Shown: positions 1-8,118, counted from the stretch's first letter. The stretch: DNA of 64,000 bases from Candidatus Zhuqueibacterota bacterium (GCA_029262055.1 JAJDAD010000114.1:19740-83739), one strand, 5' to 3'. Numbers and translations are program-made. The notes: generated by a model from the letters alone, not told the origin.

Positions 1-227
1 GCTTGTGAAATTGGCAGTGCGGAATGAATGCCATATTTGCGCGCTTCATAGCTGCAGGTAGCGACAACTCCACGTCCGGCACCTCCTTTCGGATCCGATC
101 CGACGATCACTGGTTTTCCGCGGTAGCTCGGGTTGTCAAGCTGCTCGACAGCCGCAAAGAAAGCATCCATGTCGACATGTAAAATGGCTCTGGGCAACTG
201 CTCTCCGAAATGTTCGAATTTAGTCAT
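1..227 (-). CDS. dinB: DNA polymerase IV (Y-family), N-terminal part only
   Basis: The reverse strand encodes about 75 residues running off the left edge of the window. It starts with ATG at 227 and contains the Y-family palm signature [13 protein letters not shown], where the first Asp is a metal ligand, followed by [12 protein letters not shown] and the conserved block [18 protein letters not shown]. This is the standard N terminus of DinB, the error-prone translesion polymerase that bypasses damaged template bases. The rest of the gene lies outside the window. It is divergent from the STAS gene, with about 130 bases between the two starts. I saw no recognisable LexA-type operator there, but the LexA box of this lineage is unknown to me. 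Family assignment is firm; only the C-terminal little-finger domain cannot be checked. Confidence 0.95.
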   Translation of the reverse strand, partial: MTKFEHFGEQLPRAILHVDMDAFFAAVEQLDNPSYRGKPVIVGSDPKGGAGRGVVATCSYEARKYGIHSALPISQ

Positions 228-356
228 GCTGTTACAGAAATGCAAGGTTACCGCAATGTGTCGCGTGCAGCAAGTTACTTTTGGCTTGAATCTTTGCGAC
301 AAAGGGTTATTTTAAGGAGTGTCAATGGGGAATGTTGGATTTTGACTGACTGAGAA

Positions 357-716
357 ATGATAAATCGAACCGCTGAGAAACCAAAGATTTACGTCGTCCG
401 TGTTGGGGGCTATATGGAGTTCACTACCGCCGATGAGCTCGACAATGTCATCGCCGAGATAGTGGATTCACGATGCTACAACATAATCATTGACCTGCAG
501 CATGTTGAGTATATCAGCAGCCGCGGCTGGAGTATCTTCCTGACCAAGATTAAGGAAATCCGGGAAAACGATGGTGACCTCAAGCTGCTCAACATGAATG
601 AGAATGTCTACGAAGTGTACAAAGTGCTTGAGTTTTTCTGGTTTCTGAAGGTTTATGAAACCATGTCAGATGCCGTAGCGGATTTTGATTCAGGCGCCTC
701 CCCCATGCCTGAATAG
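357..716 (+). CDS. STAS-domain protein (anti-sigma-factor antagonist type)
   Basis: 119 residues, essentially one STAS domain. After a beta strand (KIYVVRVGGYM) come FTTADELDNVIAEIV and the strand-loop-helix IIIDLQHVEYISSRGWSIFL, which matches the SpoIIAA pattern D-L-x-x-V-x-x-I-S-S-x-G; the Ser pair is where the phosphorylatable serine sits in antagonists. Such proteins bind serine-kinase anti-sigma factors or other partners in partner-switching circuits in the cytoplasm. No kinase or phosphatase partner is encoded nearby, so the target is unknown. It is a stand-alone gene that converges with the DUF5658-type gene, whose stop lies 2 bases beyond its own. The Shine-Dalgarno is weak (GAG just before ATG). 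Confidence 0.8.
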   Translation: MINRTAEKPKIYVVRVGGYMEFTTADELDNVIAEIVDSRCYNIIIDLQHVEYISSRGWSIFLTKIKEIRENDGDLKLLNMNENVYEVYKVLEFFWFLKVYETMSDAVADFDSGASPMPE

Positions 717-718
717 AG

Positions 719-1204
719 CTACCACAACGCCCCACCTTTCGCAAACCTCAGAAAGAGTGACAACTCATAGATTATCAGAATAGCATAGAGCACCAGGACA
801 GCCGCCAACAACGTGCTCACCTGCACCCGCCCGCTGAGATAGTGGAAGTTTTTCAAGACCAGGAAAACGACAACGCAGCCGACGGTCAGAGAATATTTGA
901 CCGCCAGAAAGGGGATAGGGCCGAGACGCAAGAAGTAATCCATGACAGGATTGACTTCCGTAGCGGCCCCGATGTGGACTAATTTCAAGGTAAATGAAGC
1001 ATCTAGCAGGGAAAGAGCAACGATTCCGATGACCGTAAGCGCGGAGCGTTTGCTGTACCTGTCCACGAAACGATGCGTTGCTTTGTCTTCACGGCGCCTG
1101 AAGGCCTGTCGTGCGCCGAACAAACTCGTCCGGGTCAGCGGTGACGTCGGGCGATTTCTACGGTCTGGTGCAGATCGACGATCAGGGGTTGGGGGCTTGG
1201 ACAT
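719..1204 (-). CDS. DUF5658-like small membrane protein
   Basis: About 161 residues from ATG at 1204. An upstream in-frame start at 1255 would overlap the preceding gene and adds a non-conserved tail, so I prefer 1204. The N-terminal 45 residues are charged and Arg-rich (PDRRSAPDRRNRP). Three hydrophobic segments follow: ALTVIGIVALSLLDASFTL, FLAVKYSLTVGCVVVFLVL and LLAAVLVLYAILIIYELSL. The motif LLDASFTL...GAATEVNPVMDYFL and the K in the second segment are typical of DUF5658 proteins. No biochemical function is known to me for this family. It is the last gene of the leftward acyl-CoA/LeuA-like cluster, 16 bases after the LeuA-like stop, but its link to that metabolism is only positional. Confidence 0.65.
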   Translation of the reverse strand: MSKPPTPDRRSAPDRRNRPTSPLTRTSLFGARQAFRRREDKATHRFVDRYSKRSALTVIGIVALSLLDASFTLKLVHIGAATEVNPVMDYFLRLGPIPFLAVKYSLTVGCVVVFLVLKNFHYLSGRVQVSTLLAAVLVLYAILIIYELSLFLRFAKGGALW

Positions 1205-1220
1205 GTGGACAGTCTGGTTG

Positions 1221-2450
1221 TTAGATTTCCCCGACCACCTCCATGACCTCTGCATCGGTCAGGAGCCGGTTTGAGGATTTTGCTTTTTCGAAAATTGCCT
1301 CTACCCACTCAGTTTTCGGCTCTATATCCCGTTTCTTGAGCCAATAGATCACATTTGACAGGCCGCTCATCGGGCCGATTTCAATGGTCTGCTCGCTGCC
1401 AAACCAACCGGCCGGTACTCCGGAATAGACGGAATCCGCCAGCCATACTTCTCCCTTCTGCTCCGCTTTGATGATGGCCGCCGCATGCACTCCGGTTCCC
1501 GTCCTGAAGGCGTCAGTGCCCATCACCGGATAGTTTTTCGGAATCGGTATCCCTAAAGACTCTCCGGCTTTTTCGCAGTATGCCTTCAGCGATGACAGGT
1601 CGTTGTCGAGCCAGCCGTGCAGTTTGCAATTGACCAGAATAAGATCCATGGGCGTATTGCCCACCCTCTCTCCCGCCCCAAGTGCGCAGCCGTGGACGCG
1701 GGTCGCGCCGGCCTCAATCGCCGCAAATGTATTTGCCAGCGAAAAGCCGCGGTCCTTATGGCCATGCCAATCAATGCCGACATCTGCGCCCGACTCTTCC
1801 ACTACTTCCCGAATAAAGCTCACCAGCCTTGTTACACCTGCGGGAGTCGCGTGTCCGACTGTGTCACACACACAAATCCTGCCGGCGCCGCTATTTATGG
1901 CGGCGGTGTACAGTCTTTTCAGATCGCCTGCTTGTGACCGCGTGGTGTCTTCGGTGACAAACATGACCCGGAGGCCATGCTTTACCGCAAACTCGACAGC
2001 CTTCTCGGATTGCCGCAGGAGGAAGTCAACATCCCAATTCTCGGAATATTGCCGGATCGGGCTGGAGCCGATGAACGTGCAGGCCTCCAGTGGTGCGCCG
2101 GTGGCTTCAGCGATTTCGATAATGGGGACGATGTCGGCCTCGACTGTCCGGGCCGCGCAGTTGCCCTGGATCTTGAGGCCGGCGTTGACCATCTCTTTGG
2201 CGAGTTCGGTGACGTCGTCGACCGCCCGCTTGCCCGCCCCGGGTAGACCGAGTGCTGCGGTGGTGATGCCAAGCTCGTCCATCAGGTGTAGGATTTCGAT
2301 CTTGTCGGCGATGGGGGGATCGATCACGGACGGGCCTTGCAGGCCGTCCCGCAGGGTTTCATCGTCGAACTGCAAATCGGTCGGCGAGAATCTGCCGCTT
2401 TCGTGCAGGTTCCAATCGTAGATTAAGTCACTGAGGTTCGCGCTGCTCAT
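1221..2450 (-). CDS. LeuA-family (DRE-TIM metallolyase) synthase/lyase
   Basis: 409 residues from ATG at 2450, which has a strong AAAGGAGGT six bases upstream; an upstream in-frame start at 2501 would overlap the crotonase gene. The catalytic barrel begins with FDDETLRDGLQ (the R-D of the DRE-TIM family, metal ligand Asp). Near residue 230 is HGHKDRG, the paired His metal ligands, and further on GCALGAGERVGNTPMD, the usual substrate/CoA-side loop. Members condense acetyl-CoA with 2-oxoacids (isopropylmalate, homocitrate, citramalate synthases) or cleave HMG-CoA. The protein is shorter than classical LeuA and I see no C-terminal LeuA allosteric domain, so it should not simply be called LeuA. 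Its neighbours are crotonase, 3-hydroxyacyl-CoA dehydrogenase, thiolase and a LeuD-like subunit, so it may act on a CoA thioester or branched 2-oxoacid. Substrate unknown. Confidence 0.8.
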   Translation of the reverse strand: MSSANLSDLIYDWNLHESGRFSPTDLQFDDETLRDGLQGPSVIDPPIADKIEILHLMDELGITTAALGLPGAGKRAVDDVTELAKEMVNAGLKIQGNCAARTVEADIVPIIEIAEATGAPLEACTFIGSSPIRQYSENWDVDFLLRQSEKAVEFAVKHGLRVMFVTEDTTRSQAGDLKRLYTAAINSGAGRICVCDTVGHATPAGVTRLVSFIREVVEESGADVGIDWHGHKDRGFSLANTFAAIEAGATRVHGCALGAGERVGNTPMDLILVNCKLHGWLDNDLSSLKAYCEKAGESLGIPIPKNYPVMGTDAFRTGTGVHAAAIIKAEQKGEVWLADSVYSGVPAGWFGSEQTIEIGPMSGLSNVIYWLKKRDIEPKTEWVEAIFEKAKSSNRLLTDAEVMEVVGEI

Positions 2451-2466
2451 CAGACCTCCTTTGCTT

Positions 2467-3246
2467 TCATCTCCCAGTGAACCGGGCTTTGCGTTTCTCA
2501 ACGAAAGCTGCGGTTCCTTCTTTCATGTCTTCTGTTGAAAAGCACAGGCCAAAGAGATTTGCCTCGAGTTGGATCGCCTCATCGAGGGTCAGTTCCAGGC
2601 CGTGGTTCACGGCTTCGATGCAAAGCTTAACCGCCACCGGTCCCTTTTCGTAGATGGTGTTGAGAATCGCTTCTGCACCAGCGAGAAGCTCATCTGGCAA
2701 AAAAACCTTGTTTGCGAGTCCGATTCTGTGCGCTTCCCTGGCGTCGATCATGTTGCCGGTCAGGATCAACTCCAGGGCCACCCCTTTGCCGACCAGGCGA
2801 GGCAGCCTCTGGGTGCCGCCATTTCCCGGCATGATCCCGAGATTGACTTCGGGTTGGCCGAATCTGGCACTTTCCGAGGCGACGCGCATGTGGCAAGCCA
2901 TGGCCAGTTCGCAGCCGCCGCCCAGGCAGAAGCCGTTTATCGCTGCAATGATCGGCTTGGGAAAATGTTCCAGAAAATGCAGAATCTCCTGGCTCTTGAC
3001 GGAAAACTCCTTTGCTCCCACCGGGTCCTGCTGGGCCAGTTCTTTGATGTCTGCACCGGCCACGAAGGACTTCGGTCCGGCGCCGGTGATAATCACGCCG
3101 CCAACATTTGAATCGTCTTTGACGCTTCTCAGCGCCTCCTCCAACTCCGACATGGTCTGGGCATTCAGGGCATTGAGGACGTCGGGGCGATTGATGGTGA
3201 TAAGCAGGGTCTCACCACGGGTTTCGGTTAAAATGAATTCTGGCAC
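2467..3246 (-). CDS. Enoyl-CoA hydratase / crotonase-family protein
   Basis: 259 residues, full length for the family. The start is GTG at 3246 with GGAG eight bases upstream. Oxyanion-hole motifs are present: SFVAGADIKEL (CoA/acyl pocket) and NGFCLGGGCELAMAC. Both catalytic glutamates of hydratases are retained, in GGGCELA and in FGQPEVNLGIMPGNGGTQRL. It should therefore hydrate 2-enoyl-CoA to 3-hydroxyacyl-CoA, crotonyl-CoA being likely given the short-chain dehydrogenase and thiolase upstream in the same leftward cluster. The next gene (LeuA-like) starts 16 bases after its stop, so translation is probably coupled. The C terminus (EGTAAFVEKRKARF) is typical. Role in butyryl-CoA formation versus beta-oxidation cannot be settled without an acyl-CoA dehydrogenase, which is absent here. 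Confidence 0.92.
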   Translation of the reverse strand: MPEFILTETRGETLLITINRPDVLNALNAQTMSELEEALRSVKDDSNVGGVIITGAGPKSFVAGADIKELAQQDPVGAKEFSVKSQEILHFLEHFPKPIIAAINGFCLGGGCELAMACHMRVASESARFGQPEVNLGIMPGNGGTQRLPRLVGKGVALELILTGNMIDAREAHRIGLANKVFLPDELLAGAEAILNTIYEKGPVAVKLCIEAVNHGLELTLDEAIQLEANLFGLCFSTEDMKEGTAAFVEKRKARFTGR

Positions 3247-3616
3247 TTGTGTTTCTCCAATTTTTGTTGAGGAACTGTGTTCGATGCTCTGTTAGTTTGT
3301 TTAGGTCAGCCCTGACAGGGTTGTCTTGGAAAACTTCCAGGCCAGAAATACTAAGAAGAACCCTGTCAGGGTTTGTAAATCTAGTTGCGAGCCGTCACCA
3401 TCAGCAGCGTCCAAATTATGCGAAGGACGACCCCGCAGGCAAAGTCCCGCTGCTGCATTTGCAGCGGGGCGACTAGTGAAAATGCGCGCCAGCGCCACCG
3501 ATCGAGGAGGCGTCCGTAGCCCGCGCAGGATACCACAGAGCCCGACTTACCTTATTAAAGCTACAATAGTGAAGTCGGGAGCGAGGAAGCCGGAGCGGTT
3601 CCACCACAACTCGGGT
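3247..3616. other. 370-bp intergenic region with inverted repeats
   Basis: No convincing gene; overlapping open frames here lack start signals and family resemblance. It contains a 13-bp perfect inverted repeat (3310-3322 against 3359-3371, core CCCTGACAGGGTT) and a second hairpin at 3446-3468 with an 8-bp GC-rich stem (CCCGCTGC/GCAGCGGG, 7-base loop). The region separates the AT-rich lipoprotein gene from crotonase, both read leftward. Confidence 0.6.
3310..3371. repeat. Inverted repeat, CCCTGACAGGG family
   Basis: CCCTGACAGGGTT at 3310-3322 is the exact reverse complement of AACCCTGTCAGGG at 3359-3371, with a 36-base spacer. Each arm is itself a small palindrome (CCCTG-A-CAGGG). A degenerate relative, AACCCT...AGGGTT, occurs downstream of the helicase gene at 11851-11872. 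The form resembles REP-type intergenic palindromes; no transposase is adjacent. Confidence 0.6.
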
Positions 3617-4270
3617 CTATTTTAATGCAAATAGCTGAGATAACTTTTGGCCTAATAATTTACCTTGTTCTGTGAATATCTCTACCTGTGCCTTTTTCTT
3701 TTCACCAACTTTAAATAAATTTTCTTTGTACTTGAGCTGGCTAAACAAACGATCTGAAGTTAATATCGCTGTTGTTTTGGAATCAACTATTATGAAATCC
3801 GCCGCAGAAGTAACCTCGAATTGAGTCTCAAGTATCTTAGTATTCTTGAAGAAAGATTCCTCGTCAAGAATGAAAATAACAACATATTCTGTCAGAGTCC
3901 GAATCCCAAGTTCCTGAATGATTGGAAAAGTAACTTCAGCGGGGAGTAGATATTTTGGAATTGGCACAATGCGTTCAATACTCTTCGATTCCTTGAACTG
4001 TTCTATCATTTGAGATACAAATAATTGTTCTATTTCATTATTAATGTACCTGTCTTTGATCATTATGATAGAAAGGTCAACAGGGAATTGAGAAGGAGGT
4101 CTTGTGGAACTAATAGTTTGGATCTGTTCTTTAGTTAGTCCTGCATCGGTAAGTGTAATCTTGTCCGATTTGAATTCTCGCCCTCTGAATTGGGCTGTGT
4201 CATACGCTCGGTGTTGAGCACAACTTATTGCAAGCAGTGACAAGCAAATCAGTACAGTGAACTTCGTCAT
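3617..4270 (-). CDS. Putative lipoprotein, AT-rich, unknown function
   Basis: 217 residues from ATG at 4270 (AGGGAATT just upstream); a start nine codons earlier would disturb the signal peptide. The N terminus MTKFTVLICLSLLAISC is a lipoprotein signal with lipobox LAISC, so the mature protein should be membrane-anchored and periplasmic or surface exposed. The mature part is charged, with no domain I recognise; it ends TEQGKLLGQKLSQLFALK. Base composition is clearly more AT-rich than the neighbouring hbd and crt genes, and the gene sits between two members of the acyl-CoA cluster, so it looks like a late insertion. Function unknown. Confidence 0.7.
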   Translation of the reverse strand: MTKFTVLICLSLLAISCAQHRAYDTAQFRGREFKSDKITLTDAGLTKEQIQTISSTRPPSQFPVDLSIIMIKDRYINNEIEQLFVSQMIEQFKESKSIERIVPIPKYLLPAEVTFPIIQELGIRTLTEYVVIFILDEESFFKNTKILETQFEVTSAADFIIVDSKTTAILTSDRLFSQLKYKENLFKVGEKKKAQVEIFTEQGKLLGQKLSQLFALK

Positions 4271-4322
4271 AATTCCCTTCCACTCATTTTTTTTCAAAAC
4301 CTACTTACACATCAAGTCCGAT

Positions 4323-5207
4323 TCAAATGCCGAGATCGTTCGGAACGGGCTTGTCACCGGAATAATCGTAAAAGCCCTTTCCGGACTTGCGACCGTAAAA
4401 TCCCGCCTGCACCATTTTCTTGAGCAGCGGCGGCGGCGCGTAATGTGACTCCCGGTACTCATCGAACATGATGTTTGCGATGTAGTAGGTTGTATCCAGG
4501 CCAACGAAATCGAGCAAAGTCAGCGGACCCATCGGGTAGCCGCAGCCCAGCATCATGCCTGTGTCGATGTCCTCGATGGAGGCCACGCCGTTTTCGACCG
4601 CTTTGATCGCGCCAATCAAGTACGGCACGAGCAGAAGATTGACCACGAACCCGGAATTGTCTTTGCAGGCGATGGGCACCTTGCCAACGGACTTGGCCCA
4701 GCCGAACGCCTGGTCAAATGTCTCCTGGCTGGTTTGAATGGTCCGGACGACCTCGACCAGTTTCATGATGGGCACCGGATTAAAAAAGTGCAGACCGACG
4801 AACTTGTCGGGCCTTTTGGTGGCGGCGGCCATTTCGGTGACAGTAAGCGACGAGGTGTTGCTGGCAAAAATCGTATGCGCCGGACATAGTTTATCGAGCT
4901 CGCCGAACAACTCCTTCTTGACGTTGATGTCTTCGATGACGGCCTCGATGACCAGGTCACAGTTTTTTAGATCGGAAACCTCGGTCGTGCCTTTCAGGTT
5001 GGCCAGGGTGGCCTCTTTCTGTTCCGCGGTGATCTTGCCTTTTTCCAGTGACTTGGTCAGAAAACGGTTAGTCCGGCCCAGGCCCTTGTCGAGCAGTTCC
5101 TGAGTAACTTCGCGGACAATTGTTTCATATCCTGCTGCGGCTGCGATCTGCGCAATGCCGGCTCCCATCAAGCCTGCGCCGGCGACACCCACTTTCTTTA
5201 TTGCCAT
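4323..5207 (-). CDS. hbd: 3-hydroxybutyryl-CoA dehydrogenase
   Basis: 294 residues; ATG at 5207 with GGAGG eight bases upstream. The N-terminal Rossmann motif GVAGAGLMGAGIAQ (residues about 7-20) binds NAD(P). SNTSSLTVTEMA and HFFNPVPIMKLVEVV are the hallmark catalytic motifs of the HCDH family (Ser and the catalytic His of HFFNP). The C-terminal half contains the helical dimerisation domain (PLTLLDFVGLDTTYYI, then FYGRKSGKGFYDY). It oxidises or forms 3-hydroxybutyryl-CoA reversibly, between the thiolase and crotonase steps. Length is that of stand-alone short-chain dehydrogenases, not of FadB fusions. It follows the thiolase gene by 36 bases in the same direction, most likely one operon. Confidence 0.95.
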   Translation of the reverse strand: MAIKKVGVAGAGLMGAGIAQIAAAAGYETIVREVTQELLDKGLGRTNRFLTKSLEKGKITAEQKEATLANLKGTTEVSDLKNCDLVIEAVIEDINVKKELFGELDKLCPAHTIFASNTSSLTVTEMAAATKRPDKFVGLHFFNPVPIMKLVEVVRTIQTSQETFDQAFGWAKSVGKVPIACKDNSGFVVNLLLVPYLIGAIKAVENGVASIEDIDTGMMLGCGYPMGPLTLLDFVGLDTTYYIANIMFDEYRESHYAPPPLLKKMVQAGFYGRKSGKGFYDYSGDKPVPNDLGI

Positions 5208-5243
5208 AAATCCTCCAGATTTATCGAAACGGTCTATTTTAGC

Positions 5244-6428
5244 TTATAGTGCTTCTACGACAACGGCCATGCCCTGACCGCCGCCGATGCATGCGGACGC
5301 GAGCCCGTACTTGCCGCCACGACGGCGAAGCTCGTGCAGAATCGTCAAAGTAAGGCGCGTGCCGGTCGCGGCCAGCGGGTGCCCGATGGCGATCGCGCCG
5401 CCGTTGACGTTGGTCTTTTCGCGATCGAGGCCAAGCTCCTTTTCGACCGCCAGGTACTGCGGCGAGAAGGCTTCGTTGATTTCAACCAGATCCATGTCCT
5501 GGACGGTGAGGTTGGCATTCTTGAGTGCAATCCGGCTTGCCTCCACCGGTCCGATTCCCATAATCGAGGGCTCAACACCGACGCTGCCCCAGGAGAGCAA
5601 TCGACCCAAAGGTTGAATTCCTTTGGCTTCGGCTGCGGAAGCGGAAGCGATTACGAGAGCGGCTGCGCCATCGACGATTCCGCTGGCGTTGCCGGCGGTA
5701 ACGGTCCCATCCTTTTTGAAGTAGGGTGCAAGTTTGGCCAGGCCTTCTGCGGTGGTTTCCGGACGAAGGTGCTCATCTATTTCGAAAACCCTGTCGCCCT
5801 TTCTACTCTTAAGCGTGACAGGTACGATCTCGTCCGCAAAACGCCCGGCGTCCCACGCGGCTTTTGCGCGTTGCTGGCTGGTAGCAGCATAAACATCCGT
5901 CTCATCTCTGCTAATGCCGTGCTGATCCGCCAGGTTTTCCGCAGTCATGGCCATTGGGCAATTGCAGTACGGATCGAGGAGCGCTTCCCAGAGATAATCT
6001 TCCATTTTCCCTTCATTGAGGCGCAGGCCCCAGCGCGCACCGCGGATGATGTGCGGCGCCTGGCTCATGTTTTCCGTGCCGCCGACCAGCGCGGTTTCGA
6101 TCTCTCCCAGTTTGATCATGCGCGCGCCCTGGACGATTGCTTCAAACCCGGAGCCACAGAGCCGGTTGACCGTTAGCGCTGGAACTGCGATGGGCACACC
6201 GGCCTTCAGACCGATATGGCGAGCCATATAAATCGCATCGGCAGAGGTCTGCAGGACGTTGCCAAACACAACATGCCCGATGTCCGCAGGCTGTATTCCT
6301 GACTTTGCGAGCGTCCCCTGAGCCGCTATTGTCCCGAGTTCGATAGCGCTCAGGCCTTTCAGCGAACCGCCGAAGGTGCCGAACGCCGTCCTTTGGCCTG
6401 CAAGGATTACGACGTCTTGTGCTGTCAT
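5244..6428 (-). CDS. Acetyl-CoA C-acetyltransferase (thiolase)
   Basis: 394 residues, standard thiolase length; ATG at 6428 preceded by AAAGGAG. All active-site motifs are present: nucleophilic Cys in NRLCGSGFEA (about residue 89), NEAFSPQYLAVE, the His of GGAIAIGHPLAATGTR and the second Cys of SACIGGGQGMAV near the C terminus. It condenses two acetyl-CoA to acetoacetyl-CoA or runs thiolysis in reverse. Forming a compact leftward group with hbd and crotonase, it supplies the first C4 intermediate. Upstream is the LeuD-like gene (40 bases away). Chain-length preference cannot be read from the sequence, though the short-chain neighbours suggest C4. Confidence 0.95.
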   Translation of the reverse strand: MTAQDVVILAGQRTAFGTFGGSLKGLSAIELGTIAAQGTLAKSGIQPADIGHVVFGNVLQTSADAIYMARHIGLKAGVPIAVPALTVNRLCGSGFEAIVQGARMIKLGEIETALVGGTENMSQAPHIIRGARWGLRLNEGKMEDYLWEALLDPYCNCPMAMTAENLADQHGISRDETDVYAATSQQRAKAAWDAGRFADEIVPVTLKSRKGDRVFEIDEHLRPETTAEGLAKLAPYFKKDGTVTAGNASGIVDGAAALVIASASAAEAKGIQPLGRLLSWGSVGVEPSIMGIGPVEASRIALKNANLTVQDMDLVEINEAFSPQYLAVEKELGLDREKTNVNGGAIAIGHPLAATGTRLTLTILHELRRRGGKYGLASACIGGGQGMAVVVEAL

Positions 6429-6468
6429 ATCAAAGCTCCTTTTCTAATCTCTGTCCTGGTAGTCCGGT

Positions 6469-6972
6469 TTAGGCCGCTGAATTCCGCAGCCGGTTCTTCA
6501 CATACGCAACCATGCCGCCGGCGCTGATTATTTCCTGCATAGTCTCCGGGAAAGCGGCGGCCTGGAAGGTTAGATCTTTGGTGATGTTGCGAATGGTTCC
6601 ACTCTGCAAGTCGATCTCCAACTTGTCACCCTTATCGATGCCGTCAACCGCTTCCGGACACTCGAGGATGGGCAAACCGATGTTGATGGCGTTGCGGTAA
6701 AAAATGCGGGCAAAGTAACGCGCGATCACGCAGCCGACCTTCGCCCCTTTGATGGCGATGGGCGCATTTTCGCGCGAGCTGCCGCAGCCGAAATTGTTGC
6801 CGGCAACCAGGATGTCGCCAGGCTGGACTTTGTTGACGAACTCTTTGTCGAGGTCTTCGAGGCAGTGTGCAGCCAGCTCTTCCTCCTTGACGCTGACGCA
6901 GTGGCGGGCGGGGATGATGACATCAGTGTCGATGTTGTCCCCGTATTTGTGAACTGTTCCTGTGATTTTCAT
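6469..6972 (-). CDS. leuD: 3-isopropylmalate dehydratase small subunit family (LeuD/homoaconitase type)
   Basis: 167 residues, the size of the thermophile/archaeal-type LeuD or HacB. Motifs: [13 protein letters not shown] near the N terminus (YLRT/YKNT-equivalent swivel-domain loop), then [20 protein letters not shown], the substrate-recognition signature of aconitase-swivel proteins, and [18 protein letters not shown]. It pairs with a separate [4Fe-4S] large subunit (LeuC/HacA) to isomerise a hydroxy-dicarboxylate or tricarboxylate. No large subunit is in the window. Being first in the cluster that ends in a LeuA-like synthase, it may belong to that enzyme's pathway rather than to leucine synthesis. 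AAAGGAG lies 12 bases before ATG. Confidence 0.88.
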   Translation of the reverse strand: MKITGTVHKYGDNIDTDVIIPARHCVSVKEEELAAHCLEDLDKEFVNKVQPGDILVAGNNFGCGSSRENAPIAIKGAKVGCVIARYFARIFYRNAINIGLPILECPEAVDGIDKGDKLEIDLQSGTIRNITKDLTFQAAAFPETMQEIISAGGMVAYVKNRLRNSAA

Positions 6973-7020
6973 GGGTGCAGGAGACTCCTTTGAGGAAAAA
7001 TTATCGAGCTAAGACAAACG

Positions 7021-7178
7021 AGCCTGCATCATTCATGAATCATCTTGTGGTCATCCTGTGGAGGAACCTTTTGCTCAAAAACGCCTGTGTTGCCTGTAGC
7101 CGGGGCCGTTCAAAGAAACTTCTCCTGAATGACTTTGTTGATTGGGTTTATGTGTAAAATTCATGAATAATTCTGGCC
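7021..7178. repeat. MITE-like unit with terminal inverted repeats
   Basis: The left end at 7021-7040 (AGCCTGCATC followed by ATTCATGAAT) and the right end at 7159-7178, read on the opposite strand, match at 16 of 20 positions, including the full palindrome ATTCATGAAT. The interior has no ORF of note. A third copy of the end lies at 47284-47303 and matches the right end at 18 of 20 positions; similarity to the left copy extends about 30 bases further (TCATCCTG...AGGA..CTTTT). I did not see a clear target-site duplication. Confidence 0.55.
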
Positions 7179-7280
7179 AGATACCTTACGAAAGAAAATC
7201 CTGAAAATCAACACCGGGCAGAGCAGATTTGGGATAGTAGCTGAAGTAATTGCACACAACTAAATGGTCTTAACGAAAAT

Positions 7281-7450
7281 GGAACCACGAAGAACGCGAA
7301 GCGCACGAAGTGGAACTTGATGAAAAATGGAATAGCGGAATCGGTTGTCTATCTTGAGCCTGTGGCTTTGCGATTGCAGCACTTGCGGAGCATGCCTGCA
7401 CAAGTCGTGCAATTCCCTGCTTCGTGTCCTTCGTACGCTTCGTGGTGGAA
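7281..7450. repeat. Inverted pair of ACGAAG-rich dispersed repeats
   Basis: ACCACGAAGAACGCGAAG followed by CACGAAG at 7285-7310 is mirrored on the other strand at about 7418-7447 (ACCACGAAGCGTACGAAGG followed by ACACGAAG). The arms are imperfect and enclose about 110 bases. This ACCACGAAGGACACGAAG-style repeat is a dispersed intergenic type seen in many bacterial genomes; its mobility is not established. Confidence 0.5.
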
Positions 7451-7459
7451 AAACAAGTT

Positions 7460-7957
7460 TCAACGCTTATCAGACGGATTCGTGTACTCTCCACTCTTGC
7501 CGCCCGTTTTTTTCTTGAGGTGGATATCGTCGATGGTCATGCCTTTGTCGACCGCTTTACACATGTCATAAATGGTCAGAGCCGCCACCGAGACCGCGGT
7601 CAGCGCTTCCATTTCTACGCCCGTTTTGCCGATACACTTGACCCGGCTTTCAACCTCCACCCCGGCGTCGGTTAATACCAGACTGACATCTACTTTGGTC
7701 AGCAGGAGCTGGTGGCAGAGCGGGATGAGCTCATGCGTTCGCTTGGCGGCCATGATGCCGGCGATGCGGGCGATTTCCAAAGGGTCGCCTTTCGCGAGGC
7801 CGCCTTTGCGAATGATTTTGACCAACCTTGGCGACAACTTGACAAATCCTCCGGCAACAGCTTCGCGGACAGTCTCGTCTTTGGCCGTTACTTCGACCAT
7901 TCTGACGTTGCCGGCATCATCGTAGTGGCTTAGTTTTTGGGGGGATGATTTTTTCAA
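7460..7957 (-). CDS. moaC: Cyclic pyranopterin monophosphate synthase
   Basis: 165 residues, normal for MoaC. It starts with TTG at 7957, six bases after AAGGAT. The family signature is complete: [18 protein letters not shown] at the N terminus, [23 protein letters not shown] in the middle (His/Cys-rich active-site segment) and [28 protein letters not shown] near the end, with the catalytic Lys. MoaC converts the GTP-derived cyclic intermediate made by MoaA into cPMP, the first precursor of molybdopterin. No other moa/moe gene is in the window, so it stands alone here. Its presence implies Mo or W cofactor enzymes in the organism. Confidence 0.97.
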   Translation of the reverse strand: MKKSSPQKLSHYDDAGNVRMVEVTAKDETVREAVAGGFVKLSPRLVKIIRKGGLAKGDPLEIARIAGIMAAKRTHELIPLCHQLLLTKVDVSLVLTDAGVEVESRVKCIGKTGVEMEALTAVSVAALTIYDMCKAVDKGMTIDDIHLKKKTGGKSGEYTNPSDKR

Positions 7958-8118
7958 AGGCAGATCCTTCTAAAGGTCGACGGCTCAATGGTGCGTATCG
8001 GACCGCTGAACACTGGTTTCCGGACACGAGTTCTTCGGAACTCCACAGACAGAAATTCGCCTCACCGTTAGCAGCCACCGAAGCCAAAAGTCAGGCTTTT
8101 TTTGGGGATTTTCAATAA

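Larger units (their letters stand above)
6973..7459. other. Repeat-containing intergenic region
   Basis: 487 bases without a supported gene. It holds a roughly 160-bp unit bounded by inverted ATTCATGAAT-containing ends (7021-7178) and two opposed copies of an ACGAAG-rich repeat (7281-7316 and 7418-7450). It is likely also the promoter region of the leftward leuD cluster. Confidence 0.6.

Noticed and set aside
1603..2421. Rightward 272-residue open frame opposite the LeuA-like gene
   Set aside because: Shadow of a high-scoring family gene; composition rich in Ser, Arg and Pro with no domain.
5334..6176. Rightward 280-residue open frame opposite thiolase
   Set aside because: Antisense shadow of an unambiguous thiolase gene; no ribosome site or family.
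6469..6972. LeuD assigned firmly to leucine biosynthesis
   Set aside because: No leuC or leuB in the window and the neighbours are acyl-CoA enzymes, so only the family is called.
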